From: Caballeronia glathei
GTDB lineage: Bacteria; Pseudomonadota; Gammaproteobacteria; Burkholderiales; Burkholderiaceae
Direction of reading: 5' to 3'
DNA length: 54,033 nt
Assembly: GCF_000698595.1 (NCBI RefSeq)
Contig: NZ_JFHC01000057.1
Span: forward strand, 1-54,033
Part shown: positions 1-7,027 of the stretch, in pieces
Layout: each line of letters starts with the position of its first letter
How positions within the stretch are numbered: position 1 is the stretch's first letter
Notes under the pieces: model-generated
Told to the model about the DNA's origin: nothing
Seen by the model: the letters and a program-made list of their open reading frames with translations, nothing else
Databases searched by the model: none
Translations under genes and position numbers: made by a program

Positions 1-331
1 GCGGAAAGAGCGCGTAGCTCTGGAACAGCAGCCCGAGGTTGCGCTGGTGCGGCGGCACGTGCGTCAGGTCGCGGCCCGCCACCGTCAGCGTGCCGGCGAG
101 CCCGTCGGCGGCGACGAAGCCCGCGATGAACCGCAAGAGCGTCGTCTTGCCGCAGCCGCTGCGGCCGAGCACGGTGAGCAGCTCGCCGCGCCGGATCGTC
201 AGCGACAGGTCGTCGAGCACCGTGCGCTCGCCGAAGCGGACCGTGAGGCGATCGATGTGCACGCCGCCCGCGGCGTGCGGATCGGCGGCCGCGCTTTCGT
301 CGCGCGCGGGTGCGAACGCCAGAGTGTTCAC
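1..331 (-). CDS. ABC transporter ATP-binding protein, PhnT-like (3' end outside window)
   Basis: This is the N-terminal part of an ABC importer ATPase; the gene runs off the left edge. The start is a GTG at 331-329 with AAGGAAG about 7 bases upstream. About 110 codons are visible. They include the Walker A motif GRSGCGKTT and a Q-loop in LLFQSYALFP, as in polyamine/iron/phosphonate-type importer ATPases. It lies 19 bases downstream of the binding-protein gene on the same strand, so the two should be co-transcribed, and permease genes are expected further left. The PhnT assignment rests mainly on the neighbouring PhnS-like protein; Walker B and the C-terminal regulatory domain cannot be seen. 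Confidence 0.85.
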   Translation of the reverse strand, partial: MNTLAFAPARDESAAADPHAAGGVHIDRLTVRFGERTVLDDLSLTIRRGELLTVLGRSGCGKTTLLRFIAGFVAADGLAGTLTVAGRDLTHVPPHQRNLGLLFQSYALFP

Positions 332-350
332 GTCGTTCTTCCTTGCTGGC

Positions 351-1424
351 TCAGGACTTCGGCTTCACGACCTCGATCTGCTTGCCCGAGTCGCCGATCA
401 CTTCGCGCTTCCAGCGCTCCGTCCAGCCGGCCTTCTTCTCCATCACGTGGTTCCAGTCGACCGGAATCAGCTTCACGCCCGCGATCGCCTGCTTGACCGT
501 CTCGCCGTTCTTGCCGGCGAGCGGCACGTCGCTGCGGCCCGGGATGCCGTAGATGTCCGGCACCTTCGCCTGCACGTCCGCCGACATCAGGTAGTCGATC
601 AGCTTCTTGCCCGCCGCCTGGTTCGGGCCGCTCTTGATGAGGCCGATCGCGTACGGCAGCTGGAACGTGGTCGGCGCTTCACCCGCCTTGTGCGAGAGGA
701 ACACCGGCTTGATCGACAGCCCGCCGTTGGCGGCGTCGTCGAGATCCATCTGCAGGTCGCCGTTCGAGAACGCGATCTCGTTGCGCGAGAGCAGCACGTC
801 GAGATAGCCCGTGCCCTTGGTGTGGAACTTCGCGCTCTGCTCGAGCGTTTTCAGGTAGTTGAACGCGTTGTCCTCGCCCATCAGCGCGGAGGTCAGGATG
901 ATCACGGCCATGCCGTCGCCCGCCGTCGCCGGGTTCGAATACGCGAGCTTGCCGTTGTAGGACGGATGCAGCAGGTCAGCGAAGGTCTTCGGCGCGGTCT
1001 TCGTGACGTCCGGGTTGATCGCGAACGAAAAGTAGTTGTTCACGAAGGTGGCCCACGCGCCGTCCGGCGCCTTGGCGATCGCGGGCACGTTCTTGTAGTT
1101 GACGCTCTGGTACGGCTGCAGCAGACCCGTCTGCGACGCCTGCTGGATGAACGGCGGCAGCGTGACGAGCACGTCGGCCTTCGGCGAATCCTTTTCGACC
1201 GTCGCGCGGTTCACCACCTCGCCGCTGCCCGCCGTGACGATGTTGACCTTCACGCCTTCCTTCTTCTCGAACGCCGGCAAGACGTCCTTGTAGAGGTTTT
1301 CGAGACCGTCGGCGGTGTACAGGACGACGGCGTCGGCGGCATGCGCGGGCAAGGCGGCGGCCGTGAAGGCGGCAACGGCGAGCGTCGGCAGCAGCTTGCG
1401 CGCGAGGCGGATTTTGCGGGTCAT
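351..1424 (-). CDS. phnS: periplasmic substrate-binding protein, 2-aminoethylphosphonate type (PhnS-like)
   Basis: A 357-aa extracytoplasmic binding protein of the iron/phosphonate type-2 fold. The first 29 residues are a signal peptide (KIRLARKLL, then a hydrophobic stretch, cleavage after PAHA). The mature start AVVLYTADGLENLY and the segment VNIVTAGSGEVVNRAT resemble PhnS proteins that deliver 2-aminoethylphosphonate to an ABC importer. The ATG at 1424 is chosen because the signal peptide begins there; the frame is open far upstream but without coding character. It is followed by the ATPase gene and preceded by a DeoR regulator, an arrangement usual for AEP uptake loci. Substrate is inferred from family resemblance; putrescine- or iron-type ligands are the alternative. 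Confidence 0.82.
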   Translation of the reverse strand: MTRKIRLARKLLPTLAVAAFTAAALPAHAADAVVLYTADGLENLYKDVLPAFEKKEGVKVNIVTAGSGEVVNRATVEKDSPKADVLVTLPPFIQQASQTGLLQPYQSVNYKNVPAIAKAPDGAWATFVNNYFSFAINPDVTKTAPKTFADLLHPSYNGKLAYSNPATAGDGMAVIILTSALMGEDNAFNYLKTLEQSAKFHTKGTGYLDVLLSRNEIAFSNGDLQMDLDDAANGGLSIKPVFLSHKAGEAPTTFQLPYAIGLIKSGPNQAAGKKLIDYLMSADVQAKVPDIYGIPGRSDVPLAGKNGETVKQAIAGVKLIPVDWNHVMEKKAGWTERWKREVIGDSGKQIEVVKPKS

Positions 1425-1576
1425 GGTGGCTCTCTGGACGAAACGGTGTCGGTTGGAATGACGGTTCAGCACTTCAGCCGAAGCATCGCAAATCCGTGTG
1501 ACAGCGCCGTGACTACGCCACATCACGCCAATGAATGACACAAAACGCCACGCCCGGGGCGCGGCGGCGCGCGCCT

Positions 1577-2332
1577 TCAGGCGATCATCAGCTCCGGCCC
1601 GCGCGCCGCGAGCGCCCGCCGCAGGGCCTTGTCGGGCGCGCGTTCGGTGATGAGGTAGCGGACCTTCTCGAAATCGCGGATACGCACCGGCGTCACCAGG
1701 CCGAACTTCGAATGATCCGCGACGACCACCGCCGTCCCGGCCGCGCCGATCATGCGGCTGCGCACTTCGGCGGCGACGCGCGAGTAGTCGGTGAGAAAGG
1801 CGTCCGAAGTGATGCCCCCCGCGCCCACGAACGCAAAATCCGCGTGGTACTGCGAGAGCTGCTGCACGGTGTCGAGGCCAAAGGTCGCGTCCTCGAGATC
1901 GGCCAGTTCGCCGCCGAGCAGCGTCACGCGATTGTCGTTGCGGCGCCCGAGCAGCATCGCCGTGCGCCAGTCGTTCGTGTACACCGTCAGCCGGTGGCGG
2001 TCCGCGAGCGCGCGCGCGAGCGCATGCGTCGTGCTGCCCGAATCGATGATGAGCGACGCGCCGTCGGGCACGAGCCGGGCGGCGCGCTCGCCGATCGCCC
2101 GCTTCGCCGCCGCGTTCGCGGCCACGCGCACGTCGACGTGCGGCTCGCGGCGGTCCGCGGCGAGCGCGCCGCCGTGGGTCGTGAGGATCAGGCCGCGTCC
2201 GGCGAGCGTGTTGAGATCGCGCCGGACCGTTTCGCGCGACACGCCGAGCGCCCGCACGAGTTCGGCCACCGACAGCGCGCCGTTCTTCGACACCTCCGAC
2301 AGGATGTACTGATGACGTTGTTCCGCGAGCAT
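1577..2332 (-). CDS. DeoR-family transcriptional regulator
   Basis: A 251-aa DeoR-type regulator. An N-terminal winged helix (MLAEQRHQYIL, then a recognition helix around GVSRETVRRDLNTL) is followed by the DeoRC ligand domain with the diagnostic segments IDSGSTTHALA, TNDW and GADHSKFG-like VADHSKFG, which in this family sense phosphorylated intermediates. The start at 2332 matches the usual DeoR start; an upstream in-frame ATG at 2407 would add 25 non-conserved residues. It sits 152 bases upstream of the phosphonate-type transporter genes on the same strand and is the likely local regulator. No operator could be assigned. Confidence 0.85.
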   Translation of the reverse strand: MLAEQRHQYILSEVSKNGALSVAELVRALGVSRETVRRDLNTLAGRGLILTTHGGALAADRREPHVDVRVAANAAAKRAIGERAARLVPDGASLIIDSGSTTHALARALADRHRLTVYTNDWRTAMLLGRRNDNRVTLLGGELADLEDATFGLDTVQQLSQYHADFAFVGAGGITSDAFLTDYSRVAAEVRSRMIGAAGTAVVVADHSKFGLVTPVRIRDFEKVRYLITERAPDKALRRALAARGPELMIA

Positions 2333-2578
2333 CGCTTCTGGTGTGGCCGTTGGGGGCGTGAGGGTTGAGGGCGCGCGTATTGTAGTACGGGTCGCCTGGC
2401 GGCTCATGCGCCGATACCGCCGCGCTCCCCGCGCCGCATGAAGACGCATGAAGACGCGTTGCGGCAGCGTCAACCCGCGCGCCGGCAATGCGATGTTTCC
2501 CCTCGGTGCGCAATCCGGCGCCGGTCCGTTGCTAAACTCGACCGCCTTTCCTTTCCCGCTTCGAGCGAAGGCAATCCG

Positions 2579-2764
2579 ATGTACAAGAAAGGTGTCGTGA
2601 TCGAAATCCAGTTTCCGCCCGAGCGCCTGAACGACGCCGCAGGCGACCCGTACTGGATCGACCTGACGCTCGACGAAGCGCGCCGTCTTCACGCGCAGCT
2701 CGCCGCGCGCCTCGAGGGCGACGCCCGCGCGAACCAGCCGCTCGACACGTTTTCGATCGAATGA
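2579..2764 (+). CDS. small hypothetical protein (61 aa)
   Basis: A 61-aa acidic soluble protein that I do not recognise. The ATG at 2579 has an AAGG ribosome-binding site about 8 bases upstream (GAGCGAAGGCAATCCG). The frame is open further upstream, but the coding character starts here. The sequence contains IEIQFPPERL and YWIDLTLDEARRLHAQL, which looks like a short beta strand followed by a helix. No signal peptide or membrane segment is seen. It stands alone between the divergent DeoR gene and an EamA transporter 92 bases downstream. Codon use matches the neighbours, so it is probably a real, lineage-conserved small gene. Confidence 0.6.
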   Translation: MYKKGVVIEIQFPPERLNDAAGDPYWIDLTLDEARRLHAQLAARLEGDARANQPLDTFSIE

Positions 2765-2856
2765 CCGCGCAGGCGGAGCAGGCGGTGCACGGTTGAACAA
2801 GACGCGAGCCGCTCCCCTCGTGGATACTGCGGTGTCACCTCACCCGCTTCGACGTC

Positions 2857-3732
2857 ATGATCACGTTCCTGGTCGCCGCCGTCTTCGTATTCCTGTGGTC
2901 GACAGGCTTCATCGTCGCGCGGGCGATCACGCCCTACGTCGATCCCAATCTCTACCTGCTCGCGCGCTTCGCGGGCACGGCGCTCCTCTTCGTCGCGATC
3001 GCGCTGATCGCCGGCGCCGAGTGGCCGAAGGGCCGCGCCGCCGCGCGGCACCTGTTCGCGGGCGCGATGCTGCAGGGCGTCTATCTCGGCGCGGGCTACT
3101 GGGCCGTGGCGCAGGGACTCGGCGCGGGCGTGATGGCGCTGCTCGGCGCGCTGCAGCCGCTCCTGACGGCGGCCATCGCCACACGGATCTTCGGCGAGCG
3201 GCTGTCGGCGCGCGCGTGGTCGGGACTCGCGATCGGGCTCGCGGGCGTGGCGCTCGTGCTGGCGCCGAAGATCGCGGCGGGCGGCCCGCACGTCGCGCGC
3301 GGCGGCGTGCCGGAGTGGCTCGTCGTGTCGGTGGCGGTGCTGGCGGTCGTGGCGATCACGATCGGCACGCTCTACCAGAAGACATCGCTGTCCAAAGCCG
3401 ATATCCGCAGTTCGAGCGCGCTCCAGAACCTCGGCGCGGCGATCGTCGCGGCGGCGCTGGCATGGGGGCTCGGCGAGCATCGCTTCATTGCGTCGGCGAC
3501 GACATGGCTCTCGCTCGCGTGGGGCATCGTGATGCTCTCGGGCGTCGCGACAACGCTGCTCGTCTGGATGGTGCGGCGCGGCGACGCGTCCCGCGCGACG
3601 GCGCTGATGTTCCTCGCGCCGCCCCTCGCGGCCGTCGAAAGCTATCTCGCGTTCGGGGAGACGCTCTCCGTCGTGCAGATCGTGGGGTTCGGCGTGGCGC
3701 TCGCGGGCGTGCTGCTGGCGCGATCGGAGTGA
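2857..3732 (+). CDS. DMT-superfamily (EamA) transporter
   Basis: A 291-aa integral membrane protein of the drug/metabolite transporter superfamily. It starts at ATG 2857 with no clear ribosome-binding site. The protein has about ten hydrophobic segments arranged as two EamA repeats; the end of the first repeat shows GALQPLLTAAIATRIFGERLS, and the second has the matching MFLAPPLAAVESYLAFGE. Such proteins usually export amino acids, metabolites or drugs; the substrate cannot be read from sequence. It converges with the L,D-transpeptidase gene, with 75 bases between the stops. Confidence 0.88.
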   Translation: MITFLVAAVFVFLWSTGFIVARAITPYVDPNLYLLARFAGTALLFVAIALIAGAEWPKGRAAARHLFAGAMLQGVYLGAGYWAVAQGLGAGVMALLGALQPLLTAAIATRIFGERLSARAWSGLAIGLAGVALVLAPKIAAGGPHVARGGVPEWLVVSVAVLAVVAITIGTLYQKTSLSKADIRSSSALQNLGAAIVAAALAWGLGEHRFIASATTWLSLAWGIVMLSGVATTLLVWMVRRGDASRATALMFLAPPLAAVESYLAFGETLSVVQIVGFGVALAGVLLARSE

Positions 3733-3807
3733 ACGACGCCGCTTCGCTGCTGGGACGTATCTGCGGCGGGAGCGGCAGGAGCGCACCCGGACGCGCACAG
3801 GCGGCCG

Positions 3808-5016
3808 TCAGTCGGCTGAATCCGCGCCCGCCGGCACTTTTGCGCGCGCCGCGCCGCCCGGCGCCGGCGCCCAGACGGGCCGCGCCTTGCGCTCGGTATC
3901 CACGACCACCAGATAGCGCCCCGCCCACGGCGTCGGCTCGCGTTTGCTCTTGAGAATCCAGAGCGGCCCGCTTGCGGCGGCGCGCGCTTCGTAATCGGCG
4001 TCGATGATCCCGCGATGGTCGAAAAACACGTTCAGCGCGGCCGGAATCCGCACGCAGCCCTTCGAGTGGCGGATGCCCAATACCTGTTCGAGCTTGTCGG
4101 GATCGGTGGCGTGCATCTGGAAGCGCATCGGCGAGACGCCGCCCTTGCCCCAGCCGCGCTCGCCGTCGGCCCAGCCGAAATCGTAGATGCGCATGTCGCG
4201 CGCGCCGTAGCCGCGAATCCCGAATTCGTTGAGCGTGCCTTCGGCGCGGAAGTCCATGTTGCGCGGCGTGTGCTCGAATACGCCGAGCGGCGTCAGGAAA
4301 TGATCGTAGGTGCCCGGCCGGCCGGTGGAGACGGGCGCCGCGCCGATCATCGACCAGTTGTCGCCCGCCGCCGCGCGGAAATAGATGAAGATCGCCTGCA
4401 CGTTCTGGCTGCGGTCGACGAGCAGCACGTATTCGTTCGCGAGGTCGCCGTGGCCGTGCTCCGCGAGCGTGCGTTGCAACAGGCGCCCGTAGGCCTGCTG
4501 GTCGGCGGCGGGCAGCGCGAGGCGGCGCCTGACCTCCTTCGCGAAGAGCTGGCGCATGGCGAGCGCGCCTGCGGGGTCGAGCGACGAGGTCTGGGCCAGA
4601 TTGGGCGCGGGCGGCTCGGGGATTTCCGCCTCGGATGCGGCCGAGGGCGCCGCCTCTTCAGCGGCGCTCGCCGGCGACGGCGGAACCGAAGCGGGAACAG
4701 CCGGGGCAGCGGGCTGAACCGGAGGCGCTGAAGCCGCCGATGCCGGCGCCGCTGGCGGAACGGGCATGCCGGGGAGCGGCCGCGCGGTATCGGGAATGCG
4801 CGGAACCTGTGCGGACGACGCACCGCTCGCCGGCTTCGCCGCTGGCGCCTGACCGGGGCCGGGCAGCAACGGCGGCATGGCGCGCTCGATGTGCCCCTGC
4901 GCAACCGCCCCGCCCGATGCCGCGTTCTGCGCGAGTGCCGGCATCGCCAACGCCGCGAGAACCGCCGCCCCGATCCCCGCTACTCTGCCCTTGCTCTTCT
5001 TCCCCGCTTGCTGCAT
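3808..5016 (-). CDS. exported L,D-transpeptidase (YkuD domain)
   Basis: A 402-aa cell-wall enzyme. An N-terminal signal peptide (KKSKGRVAGIGAAVLAAL, cleavage after ALA) is followed by a long Ala/Pro-rich linker to about residue 145. Then comes a helical region and a C-terminal YkuD catalytic domain with the motif RHSKGCVRI; the nucleophile is Cys321 with the His upstream. YkuD enzymes form 3-3 peptidoglycan cross-links or attach proteins to the wall in the periplasm. The ATG at 5016 is chosen because the signal peptide begins there. The catalytic domain ends well before the C-terminus, leaving an Ala/Pro-rich tail. It is a single gene, insulated upstream by the terminator at 5109-5140. Confidence 0.88.
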   Translation of the reverse strand: MQQAGKKSKGRVAGIGAAVLAALAMPALAQNAASGGAVAQGHIERAMPPLLPGPGQAPAAKPASGASSAQVPRIPDTARPLPGMPVPPAAPASAASAPPVQPAAPAVPASVPPSPASAAEEAAPSAASEAEIPEPPAPNLAQTSSLDPAGALAMRQLFAKEVRRRLALPAADQQAYGRLLQRTLAEHGHGDLANEYVLLVDRSQNVQAIFIYFRAAAGDNWSMIGAAPVSTGRPGTYDHFLTPLGVFEHTPRNMDFRAEGTLNEFGIRGYGARDMRIYDFGWADGERGWGKGGVSPMRFQMHATDPDKLEQVLGIRHSKGCVRIPAALNVFFDHRGIIDADYEARAAASGPLWILKSKREPTPWAGRYLVVVDTERKARPVWAPAPGGAARAKVPAGADSAD

Positions 5017-5108
5017 CGAAATGTGCTTGCCTCGACGATTGCGCGGACGATCCGCGCGATTTTCCGATCGTTGAAATGCACGCGCCCGGCGGATACGCAG
5101 CCGCCAAC

Positions 5109-5140
5109 AAAAAAGCCGGTGCGCGTGGACGCACCGGCTT
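5109..5140 (-). terminator. rho-independent terminator of the 5270-5664 gene pair
   Basis: A perfect 11-bp stem (5113-5123 with 5130-5140, loop of 6) is followed, reading the minus strand, by a run of six U residues that starts within the stem end. It lies about 130 bases past the stop of the RRM-like gene and upstream of the L,D-transpeptidase start, so it should separate the two transcripts. Confidence 0.85.
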
Positions 5141-5269
5141 CGTATCGAAAATCGGGTCGACCCGACGCACCGTGCTGTCACAGGTTCGTCGCGTTCTGGC
5201 CCGCAAAGTTCACTTCATTCGCTGCGGCGCGTCACGCCCGCCGCCAGCGCCTTCAGAAGAATGCGGGGC

Positions 5270-5536
5270 TCAGTGCAGGCGCGTCGAGGCATCGCCGAAT
5301 ACGGACGCGCGCGCCCGCAGCGGCCTGTCCAGCAGCCGCTGGTGGCACAGGCGCTGGGCGATCGCCTCGCCGATATAAGGCACGTCGGTTGCGAGTTTCG
5401 CCTGCGCGTAGGCGTCGGGCGTGCCCGCGCCGTAGACGGCGATCTCGGTCGCGTATGCGCCCAGCTCGTGTTCGAGAAAGCGCCGGACGTCGGCGGCAGC
5501 GCAACGCGGCGGCAGATTCCAGATCAGCAGATGCAT
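5270..5536 (-). CDS. small RRM-like (RNA-recognition-motif) protein
   Basis: An 88-aa protein beginning MHLLIWNLPP, which resembles the RNP2 strand of an RRM fold. A helix follows (AADVRRFLEHELG), then a strand (ATEIAVYGAGTPDAYAQAKL) in the position of RNP1, and a second helix (IGEAIAQRLCHQRLLDRPL). The aromatic RNP1 residues are not obvious, so RNA binding is uncertain. The start at 5536 lies 5 bases after the stop of the 40-aa gene at 5542-5664, which suggests translational coupling; its own ribosome-binding site is weak. No close functional neighbour is known. Confidence 0.65.
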   Translation of the reverse strand: MHLLIWNLPPRCAAADVRRFLEHELGAYATEIAVYGAGTPDAYAQAKLATDVPYIGEAIAQRLCHQRLLDRPLRARASVFGDASTRLH

Positions 5537-5541
5537 GACAT

Positions 5542-5664
5542 TCACCGTTGGCGATGCATGTGAACCACCCGCCCGATACGCGCCGGCTGGGGCTTCGGGG
5601 CTTTCATCGCGATGCGTAGAAAGGTCGTGCCGGCAATCAGCAGGGTCAGGTACAGGACAGTCAT
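5542..5664 (-). CDS. 40-aa single-span membrane micro-protein
   Basis: A very short gene that standard length cut-offs miss. The ATG at 5664 has a perfect GGAGG ribosome-binding site 5 bases upstream. The peptide starts with a hydrophobic segment (MTVLYLTLLIAGTTFLRIAM) and ends with a basic, Pro-containing tail (APKPQPARIGRVV then HMHRQR), so it should sit in the inner membrane with the tail in the cytoplasm. It is followed after 5 bases by the RRM-like gene. An AT-rich stretch with TAATAT just upstream (near 5699-5704) could be a -10 element. Function unknown. Confidence 0.65.
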   Translation of the reverse strand: MTVLYLTLLIAGTTFLRIAMKAPKPQPARIGRVVHMHRQR

Positions 5665-5870
5665 CGCGCCTCCGTCGAGCCAATTTCAAGACAACTACAT
5701 ATTAGTCATCTGAAAGCCTGTTGCGGCGCGACATTTTGTCTTTTCTGTGTCATCGCCGCGACACCGCCCGCCGGGCGGCGCTCCGGGCGGATGTGCACAA
5801 GCGCATCCACACTCGCGTCAGGGTTGCTCCGCGTCCGGCGCACATTTTCGAGACAGAAGACGGGTGAATC

Positions 5871-6251
5871 TCAGCGCGCGCCGGCGAGGTTCGACGCGTT
5901 GACCCAGAAGCTCATCTTGTCGCTCGGCGCACGCACGAGGACGGCGCTCGGGTCGTCGACGCCGTCGTCGCGGACCGTGCACACCGGCAGGCCGTCGCGC
6001 AGCAGCTTGACCTGCCCGCTGTCGACGAACAGCGCCAGATGCTGCGCCGTGACCGGATGCAGTTGCCGGTACACGTCGAAGCTGATCGCGCCCGGCGTAT
6101 CGCCGACGATCTTCATCGCGCGCTCGTTGCCGCAGTCGGGCCGCGGCGGCGCGCCCTTGCCCGCCGCGTGCGCGTTTGCGCCGGCGAGCGCGGCCAGCAC
6201 GAGACCGGCGGCAACAACGGCCCTGCGGCCGTGATCGAAGATGGATTGCAT
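5871..6251 (-). CDS. hypothetical secreted protein (126 aa)
   Basis: A 126-aa protein with a clear signal peptide (RRAVVAAGLVLAALAGANAHA, residues 9-29 or so) and a small mature domain of about 97 residues with two Cys (in PDCGNE and PVCTVRD) that could form a disulfide. The ATG at 6251 has GGAGAG about 8 bases upstream. The mature part has alternating strands (AISFDVYRQL, HLALFVDSGQVKLL) and no family I recognise. It is 38 bases downstream of another small exported protein on the same strand, so the two may be one transcript. Confidence 0.7.
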   Translation of the reverse strand: MQSIFDHGRRAVVAAGLVLAALAGANAHAAGKGAPPRPDCGNERAMKIVGDTPGAISFDVYRQLHPVTAQHLALFVDSGQVKLLRDGLPVCTVRDDGVDDPSAVLVRAPSDKMSFWVNASNLAGAR

Positions 6252-6289
6252 GAGGTTTCTCTCCGGATTTCGATGGATTGTCCGAGCGC

Positions 6290-6835
6290 TCACGAGCCCG
6301 TGCACGTGAGGCTCGACAGATTGGGGTAGCGGTTCGGCCAGTCGCCCGCGATGGCCGTCTGGGCCTGGACGAGCGTCATGTCCCCGGTGCAGACGCAGCG
6401 CTTTAGGAAGACCGCGAGCCGCTCCTTGCGGCGCTGTCCCGCGCGGCCGTCCCAGCGCCGCAGGTCCAGGTTCGCCGCCGCGTTGGGCGCGCCGCCGAGG
6501 AGAACCGGCATGCGGTGATCGAGCGCGTATTCCGACGCCGACGCGCCGTCGATGCCGCGCTGCTTGAGCAGCCGGTCCTTCTGCCGCATCTGCATGTCGA
6601 ACGACGGCGAGACGCGGTCGACGTAGCCCGGCACACAGATCGTATCGACGATCGTCGCCTGCGAGACGCGCGGATCGAGCCAGTCCGGGCGCTGCGCGTG
6701 AACCGGCGCGGCCGCGGCGGCCAGCGCGAGCGCGAAGCACGCGAGCGCCGCGCGCGCGAGCCTGCCCGGGCGCGCCGCCGGGGGTTCCGCACGGGCCGGG
6801 CGCTGCGTGGAAAGGGAAATGTGCCTTCGATTCAT
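6290..6835 (-). CDS. secreted HNH-nuclease-like small protein
   Basis: A 181-aa exported protein. After a signal peptide (hydrophobic core LACFALALAAAAAPVHA) comes a small domain with the sequence YALDHRMPVLLGGAPN, then NLDLRRWDG, RRKERL and paired Cys in RCVCTGDM, ending VQAQTAIAGDWPNRY. This order (D-H-x-x-P-x-x-L-G-G, then N-L, then a Lys/Arg-rich helix, then C-x-G and A-x-x-x-I-A-x-D-W) matches a family of small secreted proteins with a reduced HNH/beta-beta-alpha-metal core. The catalytic His pair is only partly kept, so nuclease activity is uncertain. Two Cys before and after could close a disulfide. Confidence 0.65.
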   Translation of the reverse strand: MNRRHISLSTQRPARAEPPAARPGRLARAALACFALALAAAAAPVHAQRPDWLDPRVSQATIVDTICVPGYVDRVSPSFDMQMRQKDRLLKQRGIDGASASEYALDHRMPVLLGGAPNAAANLDLRRWDGRAGQRRKERLAVFLKRCVCTGDMTLVQAQTAIAGDWPNRYPNLSSLTCTGS

Positions 6836-7027
6836 GCGTCTGTGTATCGCAAGCGGCGGCGCCGCCCCGGTCGGGAGCGTTTATCGGGATAAGCGAAGGT
6901 TGAATTAGAACACACGGCCGTTTCCGCGCGCGGGTGTCGCGCAAACGGCCGGCTGGTTCGCGTCGTGCAGTCAGGCGAGGTGCGGCGCCGGGTGCCGGGC
7001 AGGCGCTTGCCCGCACCGGCGGCATTG

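Noticed and set aside
1440..1540. Pho-box-like TGTCA words upstream of the PhnS-like gene
   Set aside because: The words do not form 7-base direct repeats with a 4-base spacer, so a PhoB site is not supported.
1425..2513. N-terminal extension of the phosphonate-binding protein frame
   Set aside because: The extension is the shadow of the DeoR gene and intergenic DNA; a signal peptide starts exactly at the internal ATG at 1424.
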